In this document: positions 53,030 through 63,006 of the stretch, piece after piece
Position numbering within the stretch: position 1 is the stretch's first letter
Layout of the letters: each line of letters begins with the position of its first letter
Assembly: GCF_000020645.1 (NCBI RefSeq)
Contig: NC_011060.1
Location: 804,501 to 868,500, forward strand
Reading direction: 5' to 3'
Source of the DNA: Pelodictyon phaeoclathratiforme BU-1
GTDB lineage: Bacteria > Bacteroidota > Chlorobiia > Chlorobiales > Chlorobiaceae
DNA: 64,000 nt
Notes under the pieces: generated by a model
Database searches by the model: none
Told to the model about the DNA's origin: nothing
What the model saw: the letters and a program-made list of their open reading frames with translations, nothing else
Made by a program: the position numbers and the translations under genes

Positions 53030-54765
53030 GATTGTCTATCCTGTTGCAGAAGGAGGGAATCGTGGTAGAAACCTCCGTTGGCGATCAGCTCCTCATGGGT
53101 ACCGCACTGGGTGATCTTCCCCTCGCTGACTACAATAATTTGTTCTGCGGAGCGTATGGTTTCAAGCCGGTGGGCAATGATGATGGTGGTTCTTCCTTTC
53201 ATCAACTCCTGGATGGAGCTGCGCAGGGCGGCTTCAAGTTCAGGATCGGTGTGCGAGGTTGGTTCGTCGAGCACCAGCAGCGGGGCGTTTTTCAGGAAGG
53301 CGCGGGCAAGCGCCACCCGTTGTGCCTCTCCTCCGCTCAGCCGGGCCCCCTCTTCGCCAATCATGGTTTCAAGTCCTTGGGGCAGCGAGCCGATAAAGGT
53401 GGTGAGACCTGTCTTTTTTAGGGCACTCTCCATCTCTTCTGCTGAAGCTTCCGGTCGCGCAAGGAGAATATTCTCCCTCAAGGTGGCGTTGAAGAGGTAG
53501 GGGTGCTGCGGAACCCATGAAATCTGGCGGTGCCATGCCTCAAGCGGGATAGCGTGAATCGGGTTGCCGTCAATGGTGATGCTTCCTTCACTGGGCACCT
53601 GGAATCGGAGCAGCAGATTGATCAGGGTGCTTTTTCCTGCACCGCTCGGGCCGATGATGGCGGTGGTTTTTCCTGCGGGAATGGTGGCGTTGATTCCCTC
53701 AAGCGCCGGTCGCGAGCTGCCGGGGTAGGTGTAGCTGATACTGGCGAACACAATGGGCCTTTTTCCGGCGCTCTCATGTACGGCAAATGCAGCCTGCTGC
53801 ACGGGTGCAGGGGTGCTCTGGTCGAGAATGGCAAAGATCTCCTTTGAGGCGCTGACGCCCTCCATCCCGGCATGAAATTTTGTGCCGAGTTGGCGCAGCG
53901 GGAGATAGAAGTCAGGCGTCAGTATCAGCACAAAGAGGGCGTGCTGAAAGGTGAGCTTTCCACCCATAAGGCGGAGCCCGACGCCGACGGCAATGATGGC
54001 CATGCCGATGGTGCCCACCAGTTCAAGCGTCAGGGAGGAGAGAAAGGCTACTTTCAGCACGCGCATGGTAGCGTGGCGGAAGCTTTCGCCCGACTCTTCG
54101 ATGGCATCGTGTTGCCGCTTGCTCTGCGCAAAGAGTTTCAGGGTCGGCAGCCCCTGCAGCACATCAAGGAAGAAACCGCTCATGCGGCTCATGGTTTTCC
54201 ACTGCTTTTCCGTCATGGCGCTGGCCGATTTCCCGATCAGAATCATAAAGACTGGGATAAGGGGCGCAGTCAGGAGCAAAATGGTGCCGGAGATAGGGTC
54301 GCCGGGCAGGATGGTGCCCGCAATCAGGAGTGGCGTGAAGAGGGCAAAAAAGAGCTGCGGAATATACTGGCTGTAATAGGCGTCAAGCGCTTCAACACCC
54401 TTCAAAAGTGTTGTGCTGAGCCGTCCGCTTTGTACCGACTTGGCATAGACCGGCCCGAGAGCACCGACTGTATTGGTGAGCCGGTTGAACATCTTCTCTC
54501 GGATAATGAGTGTACCACGGTTTGCTTCAGTATGGGAGAACCAGTTGAAAGCCATGCGCAGAGTGCTGAAAAGCGCAAAAAGGCTGAGCGGCAGGAAAAG
54601 CCTCTCCATGCCGCTCCTCTGGATAAAGGCGCTGTCGATAACCAGGCTGAGGTAGTAGGCCTGGGCAATCAGCATCCCCGCAGCCAAGACTCCCGATATA
54701 ATCGAAAAGATAAACGGCGTCCGTTCTTCTTTAAGCAACTGAAAAAGGCGCCGGTCAATATTCAT
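53026..54765 (-). CDS. cydD: Thiol reductant ABC exporter subunit CydD
   Basis: The 579-residue protein has six N-terminal membrane helices (about 15-310) and an ATPase domain: Walker A IIGPSGAGKST, signature LSGGEAQRVALARAF, Walker B LLVLDEPTSHTD and switch IIIAHRLETI. It is the first gene of the cydDC unit. The 292 bases upstream hold no gene. Confidence 0.92.
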   Translation of the reverse strand: MNIDRRLFQLLKEERTPFIFSIISGVLAAGMLIAQAYYLSLVIDSAFIQRSGMERLFLPLSLFALFSTLRMAFNWFSHTEANRGTLIIREKMFNRLTNTVGALGPVYAKSVQSGRLSTTLLKGVEALDAYYSQYIPQLFFALFTPLLIAGTILPGDPISGTILLLTAPLIPVFMILIGKSASAMTEKQWKTMSRMSGFFLDVLQGLPTLKLFAQSKRQHDAIEESGESFRHATMRVLKVAFLSSLTLELVGTIGMAIIAVGVGLRLMGGKLTFQHALFVLILTPDFYLPLRQLGTKFHAGMEGVSASKEIFAILDQSTPAPVQQAAFAVHESAGKRPIVFASISYTYPGSSRPALEGINATIPAGKTTAIIGPSGAGKSTLINLLLRFQVPSEGSITIDGNPIHAIPLEAWHRQISWVPQHPYLFNATLRENILLARPEASAEEMESALKKTGLTTFIGSLPQGLETMIGEEGARLSGGEAQRVALARAFLKNAPLLVLDEPTSHTDPELEAALRSSIQELMKGRTTIIIAHRLETIRSAEQIIVVSEGKITQCGTHEELIANGGFYHDSLLLQQDRQS

Positions 54766-55057
54766 GGTTCATGCGTGTCCGTTTTTTTTGAAAAGGGGTA
54801 GCAGTTTACAGAATAAAAGGATTGTATGCAATGGGTGCGGCTTGTATGGAAATGGTTCTCGGGGGCAATGAGTTCCCGGCAGTGTCAGGGTGTTGTGGAT
54901 ATTGTGGAGATCAGGCTGTATTATTGACCTATTGGTTTGTTTGCTGTTATGTAATAGTTACGGAAAAGTTGTAATAAAGCGAAAATGAAAGCAAATGCCA
55001 TTTGAGTATTCCGGTGAAAGTGTGCCGATAAACATGGCCGTGTTCCGTCTTGGTGGA

Positions 55058-56032
55058 TTAAGAGTGAGGGTTGTTCTTCTCCATCGTTCTGCCTCTGGTT
55101 GCTCGCCAGGTTAAATATGCACGCTTGATATTGTCAACAATAATGCTTGTCCACGGCTTTACAATGTATTGCCATCCACCGTAGAGAAGCGAAACGACCG
55201 CAGCGCTGATTAAAAACTGATTGAGTTGCTCTTCTGTGGTCGCGATTGCAGCCTTGCCAAGCACACCCGAAATAGTGGCGCTGACCTGAGCCAAAGAGAG
55301 CAATGCAATAGTGGCAAGCACTGTATTCAAAGTGTTTTGACGATTTCTTTCAAGATGGCCGTTATAAAGGGCTGTGTTTATAACAGACTCTGTGAATCTT
55401 TGGTGAAGCGATATGACGCGCCCGGCAAGTTTCCATTGATCGTAGTACTTTTCCATTTCCGATATCTCCACATTCTCAACAAGAAAACCTGAAGGATAAG
55501 CGAGAGGAAAAAGACTTTCGGCGTACTCAGCAAGCAGACGATCTTCAGCGAGCGAAGATTCCTTGAGAAACGAATCGCTTTGTCGTTCTAATACGCGGCA
55601 TAGTTCATCAATAAAAAGCGCCTCGATCAACGAGGTTATAGAGGCTAAGGTACATGGTGCGTGCACAGCTTGCCAATCCATCGTAAGCTCCTTGTCGCCT
55701 AATGCGACAACGAACGAGGTGTCGCCGATTGGCCGAATGCCAAAGAGCTTGTGGAGTGCCGTAGAGAGTTCAGAATATGGTTTTTCAAAGTTGTGGCTAT
55801 AGCATTGATGAGCTTCAGCATAGTTTGTTACATGGTTTATGCGCTGAAATACTATGGCAAATCCCATCTGATTTACAAATAATTCGGCTCCATTGAATTT
55901 GACTCGCTGGTATCTCAATACTTTTGGCGCAACAGGCAGGGAATCCCGTTTAATCCATTCAGAAAAATGGGTTAAACGGGTTCCAAGATCAAACGCATGA
56001 CAAAAATAAAAACTGGGTTGCAGGTTTACCAT
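55058..56032 (-). CDS. Unknown protein with two C-terminal membrane segments
   Basis: The 324-residue product has a large soluble N-terminal part (about 1-230) without a motif I recognise. Two membrane helices (about 234-257, TVLATIALLSLAQVSATISG; and 272-291, FLISAAVVSLLYGGWQYIV) and a basic tail follow. The layout loosely recalls CorA-like or effector proteins with a helical stalk before paired helices, but no Mg-transport GxN motif is present. It overlaps the upstream zincin-like gene by seven bases, so the two are surely cotranscribed and probably act together. Confidence 0.6.
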   Translation of the reverse strand: MVNLQPSFYFCHAFDLGTRLTHFSEWIKRDSLPVAPKVLRYQRVKFNGAELFVNQMGFAIVFQRINHVTNYAEAHQCYSHNFEKPYSELSTALHKLFGIRPIGDTSFVVALGDKELTMDWQAVHAPCTLASITSLIEALFIDELCRVLERQSDSFLKESSLAEDRLLAEYAESLFPLAYPSGFLVENVEISEMEKYYDQWKLAGRVISLHQRFTESVINTALYNGHLERNRQNTLNTVLATIALLSLAQVSATISGVLGKAAIATTEEQLNQFLISAAVVSLLYGGWQYIVKPWTSIIVDNIKRAYLTWRATRGRTMEKNNPHS

Positions 56033-57144
56033 AGTGCGAAGAAATCTCCCCAGGGTTTTTGTTGTATTGATTTGAAGAACTCTATTGGCTCAATAGTTGA
56101 AAAACGATGCTCAAACCACAGAGCGCCAAGTGCATAAGAAAACCCCAGGCCTGGATATTGGAAATAGTATTCAATGCTTGAACTGGCAACGGCTTTCGAG
56201 TATCCCAGGAGTGAGGTAACAGTTCTGATATCACTTTGAATCTTTTCTGCATTTGTTCCATGAAAGAGCTCCAAACTTTTGCAGCGTGCTGATTTGAGGT
56301 GTTTGGCAAGATCCCGATGAGATGTTGTCCATTCGCACCAGGTTGCCCAGCCCTCTAAAAAAGCAATTGCTCCATGATCAAAGAAGGGTGGCTGTAGCTC
56401 ATTGACAAAACTGTAGAACGTGCTATGACCAAAAACTTCGTGGATTATTGTTGCACGAAAATTTTGATACCCGAGCTGATCCGGGTTATCATAAACAATG
56501 AGTTCATCGGCATCCGCACCAGACAGAGATGTCGGCCAGTATTCAGCAAAGCCAAAATTCGGCACAACCTTGATAGTAAAATCGGGGATGTATCCTGCAA
56601 TTCCCTTTAAGGATGGGGGAATTGTTTCATGCAGCTCCCGAATGATCTCTTTGGTGATTTTTAAAATGTCATGACCGGATATTCCAGTATCGACGATTGG
56701 AGGTTCTATCTCAGTTACAGCATTTTTTAAAAGAGCGTCAAGAGTGGAACCAAAAATTGGCTCAAATATGTCGCAGTGGTAATTGCAAAAGGGCTCTGCG
56801 GATGCAGTTTTGACAATTTTAAGCAATACATCCTTGTGCACAGCGCTCAGTTTCTCAGACGATTCAATTTTTGAGCGGTATATATCACTCAAAAAAATCG
56901 GAAGAAAGAGTGGGCTCTGCTTTGTTGCAGCATCAATAACCGCTTGTCTATCGCACGCCTCGTCACAGCAGGTCGAAATCAACTGACTTACCGAAAGCTT
57001 GCTGGTGTAAGTGGAGAGAAGAGAGGTCATAATCCTGCGAGAAGGCTCATGGCTCATCTTGCGAATGGACTCTTCCACCCTGGAACGAAGTGATTGGTCA
57101 AACGCTACTCGATAGCGCCAATCCCATGTGTCAATGATGTTCAA
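56026..57144 (-). CDS. Putative zinc metallopeptidase-like protein (HExxxH, EGWA motif)
   Basis: The 372-residue protein contains IIHEVFGHSTFY (H235, E236, H240) and, 24 residues later, FLEGWATWCEW (E264 to E271). The pair of a helix with HE and GH plus a following EGWA helix resembles the DUF885-type and DUF1704-type zincin peptidases, in which the second Glu binds zinc. The rest matches no family I know. There is no signal peptide. It overlaps the membrane-protein gene downstream and lies 132 bases after the small unknown gene. Confidence 0.6.
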   Translation of the reverse strand: MNIIDTWDWRYRVAFDQSLRSRVEESIRKMSHEPSRRIMTSLLSTYTSKLSVSQLISTCCDEACDRQAVIDAATKQSPLFLPIFLSDIYRSKIESSEKLSAVHKDVLLKIVKTASAEPFCNYHCDIFEPIFGSTLDALLKNAVTEIEPPIVDTGISGHDILKITKEIIRELHETIPPSLKGIAGYIPDFTIKVVPNFGFAEYWPTSLSGADADELIVYDNPDQLGYQNFRATIIHEVFGHSTFYSFVNELQPPFFDHGAIAFLEGWATWCEWTTSHRDLAKHLKSARCKSLELFHGTNAEKIQSDIRTVTSLLGYSKAVASSSIEYYFQYPGLGFSYALGALWFEHRFSTIEPIEFFKSIQQKPWGDFFALW

Positions 57145-57276
57145 TTATATTCCTCTGTTTTGCAATAACGGCGAAAGGGAACTCTTTGCCGCCGAGCAAC
57201 AACATCTTCTGTTTCGGATACGTTAAAAAGATAGCAATAAAGGCTCCAAAAGGCAACAAACTCTTGAGGTACAGTG

Positions 57277-57693
57277 TCACTCCCACGGCATATTGTACCA
57301 GTTGACGAACTCTTCACAAGTACTCTCCAGGATGCTGTATTTTTTGCCGTGCGCATTAGTTCTGTTGTAGTTAACTTTGGCATCCCTGAAAAGCTGTTTT
57401 ACCATCTCCCTCAGATAGTTCTCAACTTCCGAAGGGTCTGATACCTCCGCTGCGTAGAGTAAAGATTGAACTGCTGAAGCTGTACTGGACTCCTCATCAT
57501 GTTTTTTTTTGGCGATGGCAAGTGCAAGTGCATAATGCAACATTCCGGCAACGAGAGGTGCAAGGCGGTGGGTTCGTCCCTGTGGAACAAGTTCGTTGAG
57601 CATATTGATCCAGACAGCATAGGTCTCAGCTCCAACAACAGAGGCTAAATTTTGTTCAGGTTTGTTTGGCATGTTTAAGTTTGTCGTAATCAT
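57277..57693 (-). CDS. Unknown 138-residue protein coupled to a FitA-like antitoxin
   Basis: The ATG at 57693 overlaps the stop of the FitA-like gene (ATGA), so translation is coupled. The protein is mostly helical: a central VAGMLHYALALAIAKKKHDEE, a VENYLREMVKQLFRDAKVNY helix and a C-terminal FVNWYNMPWE. It shows none of the PIN-domain acidic residues expected of FitB/VapC. By position it would be the toxin or effector; the sequence does not support a named family. Confidence 0.6.
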   Translation of the reverse strand: MITTNLNMPNKPEQNLASVVGAETYAVWINMLNELVPQGRTHRLAPLVAGMLHYALALAIAKKKHDEESSTASAVQSLLYAAEVSDPSEVENYLREMVKQLFRDAKVNYNRTNAHGKKYSILESTCEEFVNWYNMPWE

Positions 57694-57938
57694 GAACCAA
57701 AGTCTATCGGTTTGATGATGTTTCTCCGGAATTCATTTAATGGTTCTGTCAGGCCCGCCTCAGTAAAACGTGCTGCAATACGTGAACCAGTTTTTCGTTG
57801 TGCCTGATCCTCTTCGCTGACAGCTCTGCGCAAAATCTGACGCACCTCTTCCTCTATACTCCAGCCATGTCGGGCAGCACGCAATTCTAGCATGCGATTT
57901 TCATCATCATCGATATTGCATACAATAACTTGAGTCAT
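57690..57938 (-). CDS. FitA-like ribbon-helix-helix antitoxin
   Basis: The 82-residue protein matches FitA/Arc-type antitoxins: MTQVIVCNIDDDENRMLELRAARHGWSIEEEVRQILRRAV, with the typical L-x-x-R-A-A-x-x-G-x-S/x-EEEVR, then a flexible C-terminal toxin-binding part. GGAGG precedes the ATG. It should repress its own operon as a dimer. The usual partner, a PIN nuclease, is absent; an unrelated protein follows instead. Confidence 0.82.
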   Translation of the reverse strand: MTQVIVCNIDDDENRMLELRAARHGWSIEEEVRQILRRAVSEEDQAQRKTGSRIAARFTEAGLTEPLNEFRRNIIKPIDFGS

Positions 57939-58093
57939 GAAATACCTCCAAAATTAATGAGACATCCTAACGGGAGAAAGGTAAAATTAAAGTTTGAAAA
58001 AAAGGCTTTTCGGGTTTCTTTACTGAGATGCTCTTTTTTACTACAACACTCATTTTTGTTTGTTGAGTTAACTATTTCCACTCTATTTCATTG

Positions 58094-58134
58094 CAACCAG
58101 GAGGGTTTTTACTGGTAATCCCCCTGGTTGTTTT
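58094..58134 (+). terminator. Hairpin between the FitA-like gene and trpB
   Basis: An eight-bp stem, CAACCAGG (58094-58101) with CCTGGTTG (58123-58130), is followed by TTTTG. It reads as a weak terminator on the plus strand and may also act at the end of trpB. Confidence 0.4.
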
Positions 58135-58162
58135 GTTGACGCATAACCCCTGGGTTAACTGA

Positions 58163-59362
58163 TTAGAGTGAAAGCTCCCTCATGATGGTCTCCATATCCT
58201 TGTCGCCGCGCCCCGAAAGGTTGACCACAAGGATGGCCTCCTTTTGCATGGATGGAGCCCTTGTAATGGCGTAATGTATGGCGTGGGCCGATTCCAGCGC
58301 ACAAATAATGCCTTCGGTTTTTGCCAGTGTTTCAAGCGCAGCAAGTGCCTCGGTGTCTGTTGTCGATGTATAGGTTACCAGCCCGAGTTCCTGCAGGTAG
58401 CAGTGTTCAGGGCCGACTCCGGGGTAGTCAAGGCCTGCCGAGATGGAGTGCGCCTCCTGAACCTGCCCATCTTCATTCTGCAGCAGTTTTGTCAGTGCGC
58501 CATGAAGCACTCCCGGTTTTCCGAGGGTCATTGAGGCAGCATGTCGTTTGTCGAGTCCCTCTCCTGCCGCTTCCACACCAACCAGCTCGATCTCTCGGGC
58601 ATCCTTCAGAAACTCATAAAACATACCCACCGCATTGCTGCCGCCGCCAACACATGCCGTGATAACATCAGGAAGCCTTCCTGCCTGCGCCAGAATCTGC
58701 GAACGGGTCTCTTTGCCTATGACGGCCTGAAAATCCCGAACAATCATCGGATAGGGATGCATACCGACCACCGAGCCTATAATGTAAAAGGTCTCTTCAG
58801 GATTATTCATCCAGTCGCGGATAGCCTCGCTTGTTGCGTCTTTCAGCGTTTTTGAACCACTTCCGACTGGCCGAACCTCTGCGCCAAGCAGTTTCATTCT
58901 TGCCACGTTTGGCGCCTGCCGCCGAATGTCCTCTTCACCCATATAGACAATGCACTCAAGATCGAAAAGGGCACAGACGGTTGCGGTGGCTACTCCGTGC
59001 TGACCGGCGCCGGTTTCAGCAATAACCCTTCTCTTGCCCATACGGCGGGCGAGCAGCACCTGGCCGAGTGCATTATTGATTTTATGGGCTCCCGTATGGC
59101 AGAGATCCTCCCGCTTGAGATAGATCTGTGCTCCCTGCAGCGTTCTGCTGAGTCGTTCTGCATGATAGAGAGGGGTCGGTCGCCCTACATAATCACGGAG
59201 CAGTTTGTCAAGCGTCGCCTGAAAGGCCGGATCGCTTTTTGCCTTAAGGTATTCCGATTCAAGATCGGCGGCATTTTTAAAGAGCGTTTCAGGGATAAAC
59301 TTGCCGCCGAAACAGCCGAAATGACCGGAAGTATCGGGTGCGGAATAATCAGAGGGCAGCAT
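58163..59362 (-). CDS. trpB: Tryptophan synthase beta chain
   Basis: The 399-residue protein is a PLP enzyme with GKFIPETL near the start, PLYHAERLS, the PLP lysine in HTGAHKINNALGQ, the phosphate loop VGGGSNAVGMF and the C-terminal ALESAHAI. It joins indole and serine to tryptophan. trpA is not adjacent on either side. Length is normal. Confidence 0.96.
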   Translation of the reverse strand: MLPSDYSAPDTSGHFGCFGGKFIPETLFKNAADLESEYLKAKSDPAFQATLDKLLRDYVGRPTPLYHAERLSRTLQGAQIYLKREDLCHTGAHKINNALGQVLLARRMGKRRVIAETGAGQHGVATATVCALFDLECIVYMGEEDIRRQAPNVARMKLLGAEVRPVGSGSKTLKDATSEAIRDWMNNPEETFYIIGSVVGMHPYPMIVRDFQAVIGKETRSQILAQAGRLPDVITACVGGGSNAVGMFYEFLKDAREIELVGVEAAGEGLDKRHAASMTLGKPGVLHGALTKLLQNEDGQVQEAHSISAGLDYPGVGPEHCYLQELGLVTYTSTTDTEALAALETLAKTEGIICALESAHAIHYAITRAPSMQKEAILVVNLSGRGDKDMETIMRELSL

Positions 59363-59515
59363 GGAGTGTGAAAAAGTTAAAGAATTGCTTACAGTGTGGT
59401 TACCACATACAGAGCCGGGAACCTTTACAGAAAATAGCAGCTACACGACCAATAAAATAATATATTTAAACTTTTATAAGTGAATAGCATAATACTGTAA
59501 CGGAGCATTACTGCC

Positions 59516-62104
59516 TTGAAGTTTATCAAGCAAAAAACCTCGTTTCTGGCTCTCCTTTGCCTTGTTGTCTCTGAGTCTTCACTTTTTTACCGGGAGGATT
59601 TGCATGCTGCCGGGATTTCGGGTCAGCGGCATCAGGATTCTCCCGTCCAGAAGCCGGTCGTGGCCGATTCGCTTTCCGGAAAGGGAGGGCTCAAAAGCAC
59701 TATTCTCTTTACAGCGAAGGACTCCCTCATTTATAACCTTGATACTCGAAGCATGGAGTTGTGGGGTAAAGCGAGTGTTGGAAAAGATGAGGCCAGTGTC
59801 AAGGCGCCAAAAATAGTTATCGACCTTGATACAACACTGCTTCATGCTTTTGGTGATGCCGATTCTTCGAAAACGCCCTTTGAACCCGCTCGCTTTACTG
59901 ATCGGGAGGGGAGTTTCGATGCGGCAACGATGACCTACGATTTTACAACCGGCAGGGGGGAGACTTCTCATGTTTCATCCTCTTCAAGTGGTATTTATTT
60001 TACCGGTGAGCAGGTTTCGAAACTTGAAAATGGGGATATGATCATCAGGGATGGTACTTTTACCACCTGCAACGAAGATGATCCCCATTTCTGGTTCTCC
60101 TCTTCTCATATGATCGTTCATACCGATAAAGGGGTTACAGCAAGACCGCTGATCATGTACATCAGGCCGGAAATTTTTTCATGGCGCCCTCCCGCCCTGC
60201 CGATTCTTGTACTGCCTTATATGCTTTTTCCGATAAGTTCGGGAAGGACATCGGGTTTTATTATTCCTCGTCTCAGCAGTCATGACCAGAGCATTTTTTT
60301 GTCGAATCTTGGTTATTTCTGGGCTATCAATGATTATATGGATTTCAGGTCTGAGGGTGACATCGCTGTGAACGGAAGTTGGCGGCTCGGTGAGCGGTTT
60401 CGTTTTGCAAAGCGGAACCTATTTACAAGCGAAATTTCAGGGGAATACAGACACTATCCTCTCTATACCGACTGGAATGCCAAAATTCTTCATAATCAGT
60501 TTTTCGACCCTTCGACGCGCCTTGATGTCAACTTCCAGTTTCAGGGCGCTCCTCATGGCTACAATCTGAATTCCATTGATTCGGAGAGTATGGTCAGCCA
60601 GCAGTCCAATGCCCGAGCCTCTCTGGTGAAAACGTTTCATGATGAGAACAGCATTCTCTCTGTTTTTTACGATCGTTCTGAAGAGCTAAGTACTCTTGCC
60701 CTTTCACAGAATATCGGGGTATCGTTCTATCAGAACAGGATCTATCCCTTTCGTTCCGGCGTTCAGGGTGATGACTGGAGGTCGGATCTCTCCTTGACCA
60801 CCGGTGCTGCTGTTGTCAAGCATTTTTCTTCACGGAATTCCGAGGACTTTTCTGGCTATTCGGCAAACCTCAGTGGAGAGGTGGGGTACTATCGTGAGTT
60901 TGGGACTGGCACCAGGGCACTTTTTACGCAGGGAATCAGATTTCAGGGAAGAGAGGGTGGTAATGGACTTTTCGACGATACTTACACGGGTACGAGTGTT
61001 GTGTTTCCGCTTCGCATGCAATCCACACTGTTCAGTCATTTCAACGTCAATCCGGCCATTACTTTTGTTCAGTCGTTGCATCCGAATGCCGGAAACAGTG
61101 ACTTTTCAACAACTATTTTCTCAGTTGATTCCAGTACAAGGGTTTATGGTATTCTTGATACCGGGTTTCTTGACCCTATTCTTTCTCTCAAGGCGTTACG
61201 TCATACCTTTATTCCCACGATCAGCTATGTGTGGAATCCTGCATTTTCCGGCAGCGGGTATAATTCCAGCTCTCATACCTATGACTGGCCATACCAGAGG
61301 ACTTTTGACCCCGGTCTGCCTGAGGGGCAGAGTACAGTTGGCCTTACGTTGAAAAATCTTTTTCATGGCAAGTTCGGGGACTCCCGGTCTCTTCTGGAGG
61401 CTGATTCTCCAGTTGGTGATCACACGACGCAATTACTTTCGTTGAGCGTTTCGACCGGGTACAACTTTGCTGCTGATGCTCTTCAGTTTGCGCCATTGAC
61501 CATTCTTGCGTCAAGTAACGCCCTCTCGGATAATTTGCTGTTCAGTGCAGGTTCCATGTATGATTTTTACAGTTATGATCCGGTGACCGGGGCAAGGGTT
61601 AACCGTTTCAACAGTGAGGAGGGTAACGGATTGCTGCGTTTCGTCAGGGGGTTTCTCGACATGAGTCTGAGCATTCAGGGCAGTAACCAGGCTGCGTCAA
61701 CCATTTTGCCATCCCGGTCACCAGTTTTTATGAATACCCTTCAGACCTATTTCAATACAGGTAATCTCAGCAGTATCGATTATAATCTGCCCTGGCAGCT
61801 TCGTTTTTCACTTTTTCTGCAGGCTGACAGGAGCAATCCTGTTGAGCCAGAGAGCATCTCACTGTTCAATGCAGCAGCACAGGCAGCATTGTCAAAAAAC
61901 TGGCAGATTGCCATGAATACCGGGTATGATTTTCAAAACGGGGAGTTGGTTTTACCCATGTTCCAGATTTCCCGTAATCTTCATTGCTGGCAAATGAGTG
62001 TTCAGTGGGTTCCTTTCGGCCAATTCCAGAGCTATGCTGTCGAAATTGGCCTGAAGGTTCCAGAGTCGAAAGATATTCACGTCAGACAGAGAACGGCGGA
62101 GTAA
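59516..62104 (+). CDS. lptD: LptD-like outer-membrane LPS assembly protein
   Basis: The 862-residue protein starts at TTG 59516 with a signal peptide (FLALLCLVVSESSLFY). An N-terminal OstA-like domain follows (about 60-190: DSLIYNLDTRSMELWGKASV, ATMTYDFTTGRGETSH, DGTFTTCNEDDPHFWF). A long LptD barrel domain follows with PYMLFPISSGRTSGFIIP. The Chlorobi/Bacteroidota type diverges from the proteobacterial one. It should insert lipopolysaccharide into the outer leaflet. No in-frame ATG gives a better signal peptide. Confidence 0.82.
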   Translation: MKFIKQKTSFLALLCLVVSESSLFYREDLHAAGISGQRHQDSPVQKPVVADSLSGKGGLKSTILFTAKDSLIYNLDTRSMELWGKASVGKDEASVKAPKIVIDLDTTLLHAFGDADSSKTPFEPARFTDREGSFDAATMTYDFTTGRGETSHVSSSSSGIYFTGEQVSKLENGDMIIRDGTFTTCNEDDPHFWFSSSHMIVHTDKGVTARPLIMYIRPEIFSWRPPALPILVLPYMLFPISSGRTSGFIIPRLSSHDQSIFLSNLGYFWAINDYMDFRSEGDIAVNGSWRLGERFRFAKRNLFTSEISGEYRHYPLYTDWNAKILHNQFFDPSTRLDVNFQFQGAPHGYNLNSIDSESMVSQQSNARASLVKTFHDENSILSVFYDRSEELSTLALSQNIGVSFYQNRIYPFRSGVQGDDWRSDLSLTTGAAVVKHFSSRNSEDFSGYSANLSGEVGYYREFGTGTRALFTQGIRFQGREGGNGLFDDTYTGTSVVFPLRMQSTLFSHFNVNPAITFVQSLHPNAGNSDFSTTIFSVDSSTRVYGILDTGFLDPILSLKALRHTFIPTISYVWNPAFSGSGYNSSSHTYDWPYQRTFDPGLPEGQSTVGLTLKNLFHGKFGDSRSLLEADSPVGDHTTQLLSLSVSTGYNFAADALQFAPLTILASSNALSDNLLFSAGSMYDFYSYDPVTGARVNRFNSEEGNGLLRFVRGFLDMSLSIQGSNQAASTILPSRSPVFMNTLQTYFNTGNLSSIDYNLPWQLRFSLFLQADRSNPVEPESISLFNAAAQAALSKNWQIAMNTGYDFQNGELVLPMFQISRNLHCWQMSVQWVPFGQFQSYAVEIGLKVPESKDIHVRQRTAE

Positions 62105-62133
62105 CTTTTTTCCGCAGAGAGAGAGCCAAAGAG

Positions 62134-63006
62134 TTACTCAAGAAGGTCAAGTATCCGTGCCAGTCGCTTGTTAAACGCTTCATGGGCATCATGGTGGATA
62201 CAATGTGATGCTTTCGGAATGATGAATGCTCCAGCCTGTGGCAGAAGTTGCTGAAATTCAGGGATGATTTTATGTGGCGGGAGTGCAACATCTTCCGCTC
62301 CCCAAACAAGATAGGCTGGGCCGTTGTAGTTGCAGGGTTTTGCAAGGTGGTCGAGCCTGAAATCAAGCGGTCTTTTTGACGGCGAAAGGTAAGAGAATTG
62401 AGCCCCCTTGTCCTGAAGGGGTCGGGTAAACTGGTTTATCAGTTTTTCATCAACCTTGTTTTGGTTAAAGTACGTTGGTGTAAGGCTTTGACCAACGGCA
62501 ACCGGGTTCGCAAAAGCAGCAAGAAGCATCTCTCCAATGAGCGGGGAGGCGACAAGTCCAAAAAAGAGAGAGCTCATGCCATCCATCGTGTCGGCAAAAA
62601 GGCCGGAAGGGTTGACAAGAATAAGCGCCTTGACTTTTTCTGGCTTGTGGTGAGCAAAATAGACTCCGCTCGCAGCGCCCATCGAGTGGCCAACAATAAT
62701 GATCGAATCAAGTTTTTTTAAGAAGAGAAAGGTCTCGATCTGTGAAGCGAAGAGTTCCAGACAGTAACGTACATTGGGTTTCTGTGACTTGCCGAAACCA
62801 ATCAAATCCATGGCATAGATTTTGTGATTACGGTCAAATTCAGGGATATTCAGATCCCAGTGTTCAATCATCCCTCCGTACCCATGAAGAAAAAGAATAG
62901 GGGTTTTTCCCTCGCTATCTTCTCCATACTCCTGGTATCGGATTTTTGCCTCCTGCTCAGGGGAGAATTGCCAGAGAAAATATTGATCTTTTACGGTGCT
63001 CTTCAT
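62134..63006 (-). CDS. Alpha/beta hydrolase
   Basis: From the ATG at 63006 the protein has 290 residues. It shows the alpha/beta-hydrolase pattern: ILFLHGYGGMIEHWD (oxyanion region), MDLIGFGKSQKP, the nucleophile elbow IIVGHSMGAASG (Ser), VWGAEDVALPP (Asp) and KASHCIHHDAHE (His). The substrate is unknown; similar chloroplast and green-sulfur proteins exist near pigment pathways, but nothing here supports a specific role. A TTG at 63018 could add four residues. Confidence 0.82.
   Translation of the reverse strand: MKSTVKDQYFLWQFSPEQEAKIRYQEYGEDSEGKTPILFLHGYGGMIEHWDLNIPEFDRNHKIYAMDLIGFGKSQKPNVRYCLELFASQIETFLFLKKLDSIIIVGHSMGAASGVYFAHHKPEKVKALILVNPSGLFADTMDGMSSLFFGLVASPLIGEMLLAAFANPVAVGQSLTPTYFNQNKVDEKLINQFTRPLQDKGAQFSYLSPSKRPLDFRLDHLAKPCNYNGPAYLVWGAEDVALPPHKIIPEFQQLLPQAGAFIIPKASHCIHHDAHEAFNKRLARILDLLE

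Noticed and set aside
53872..54801. Long plus-strand frame of 309 codons opposite cydD, with similar long frames opposite cydC (51503-52207)
   Set aside because: Both are antisense to well-supported ABC transporter genes; the products are low-complexity and match no family.
57141..57383. 80-codon minus-strand frame between the 138-residue gene and the zincin-like gene
   Set aside because: It overlaps the end of the 138-residue gene by over 100 bases, lacks a ribosome site and matches nothing.
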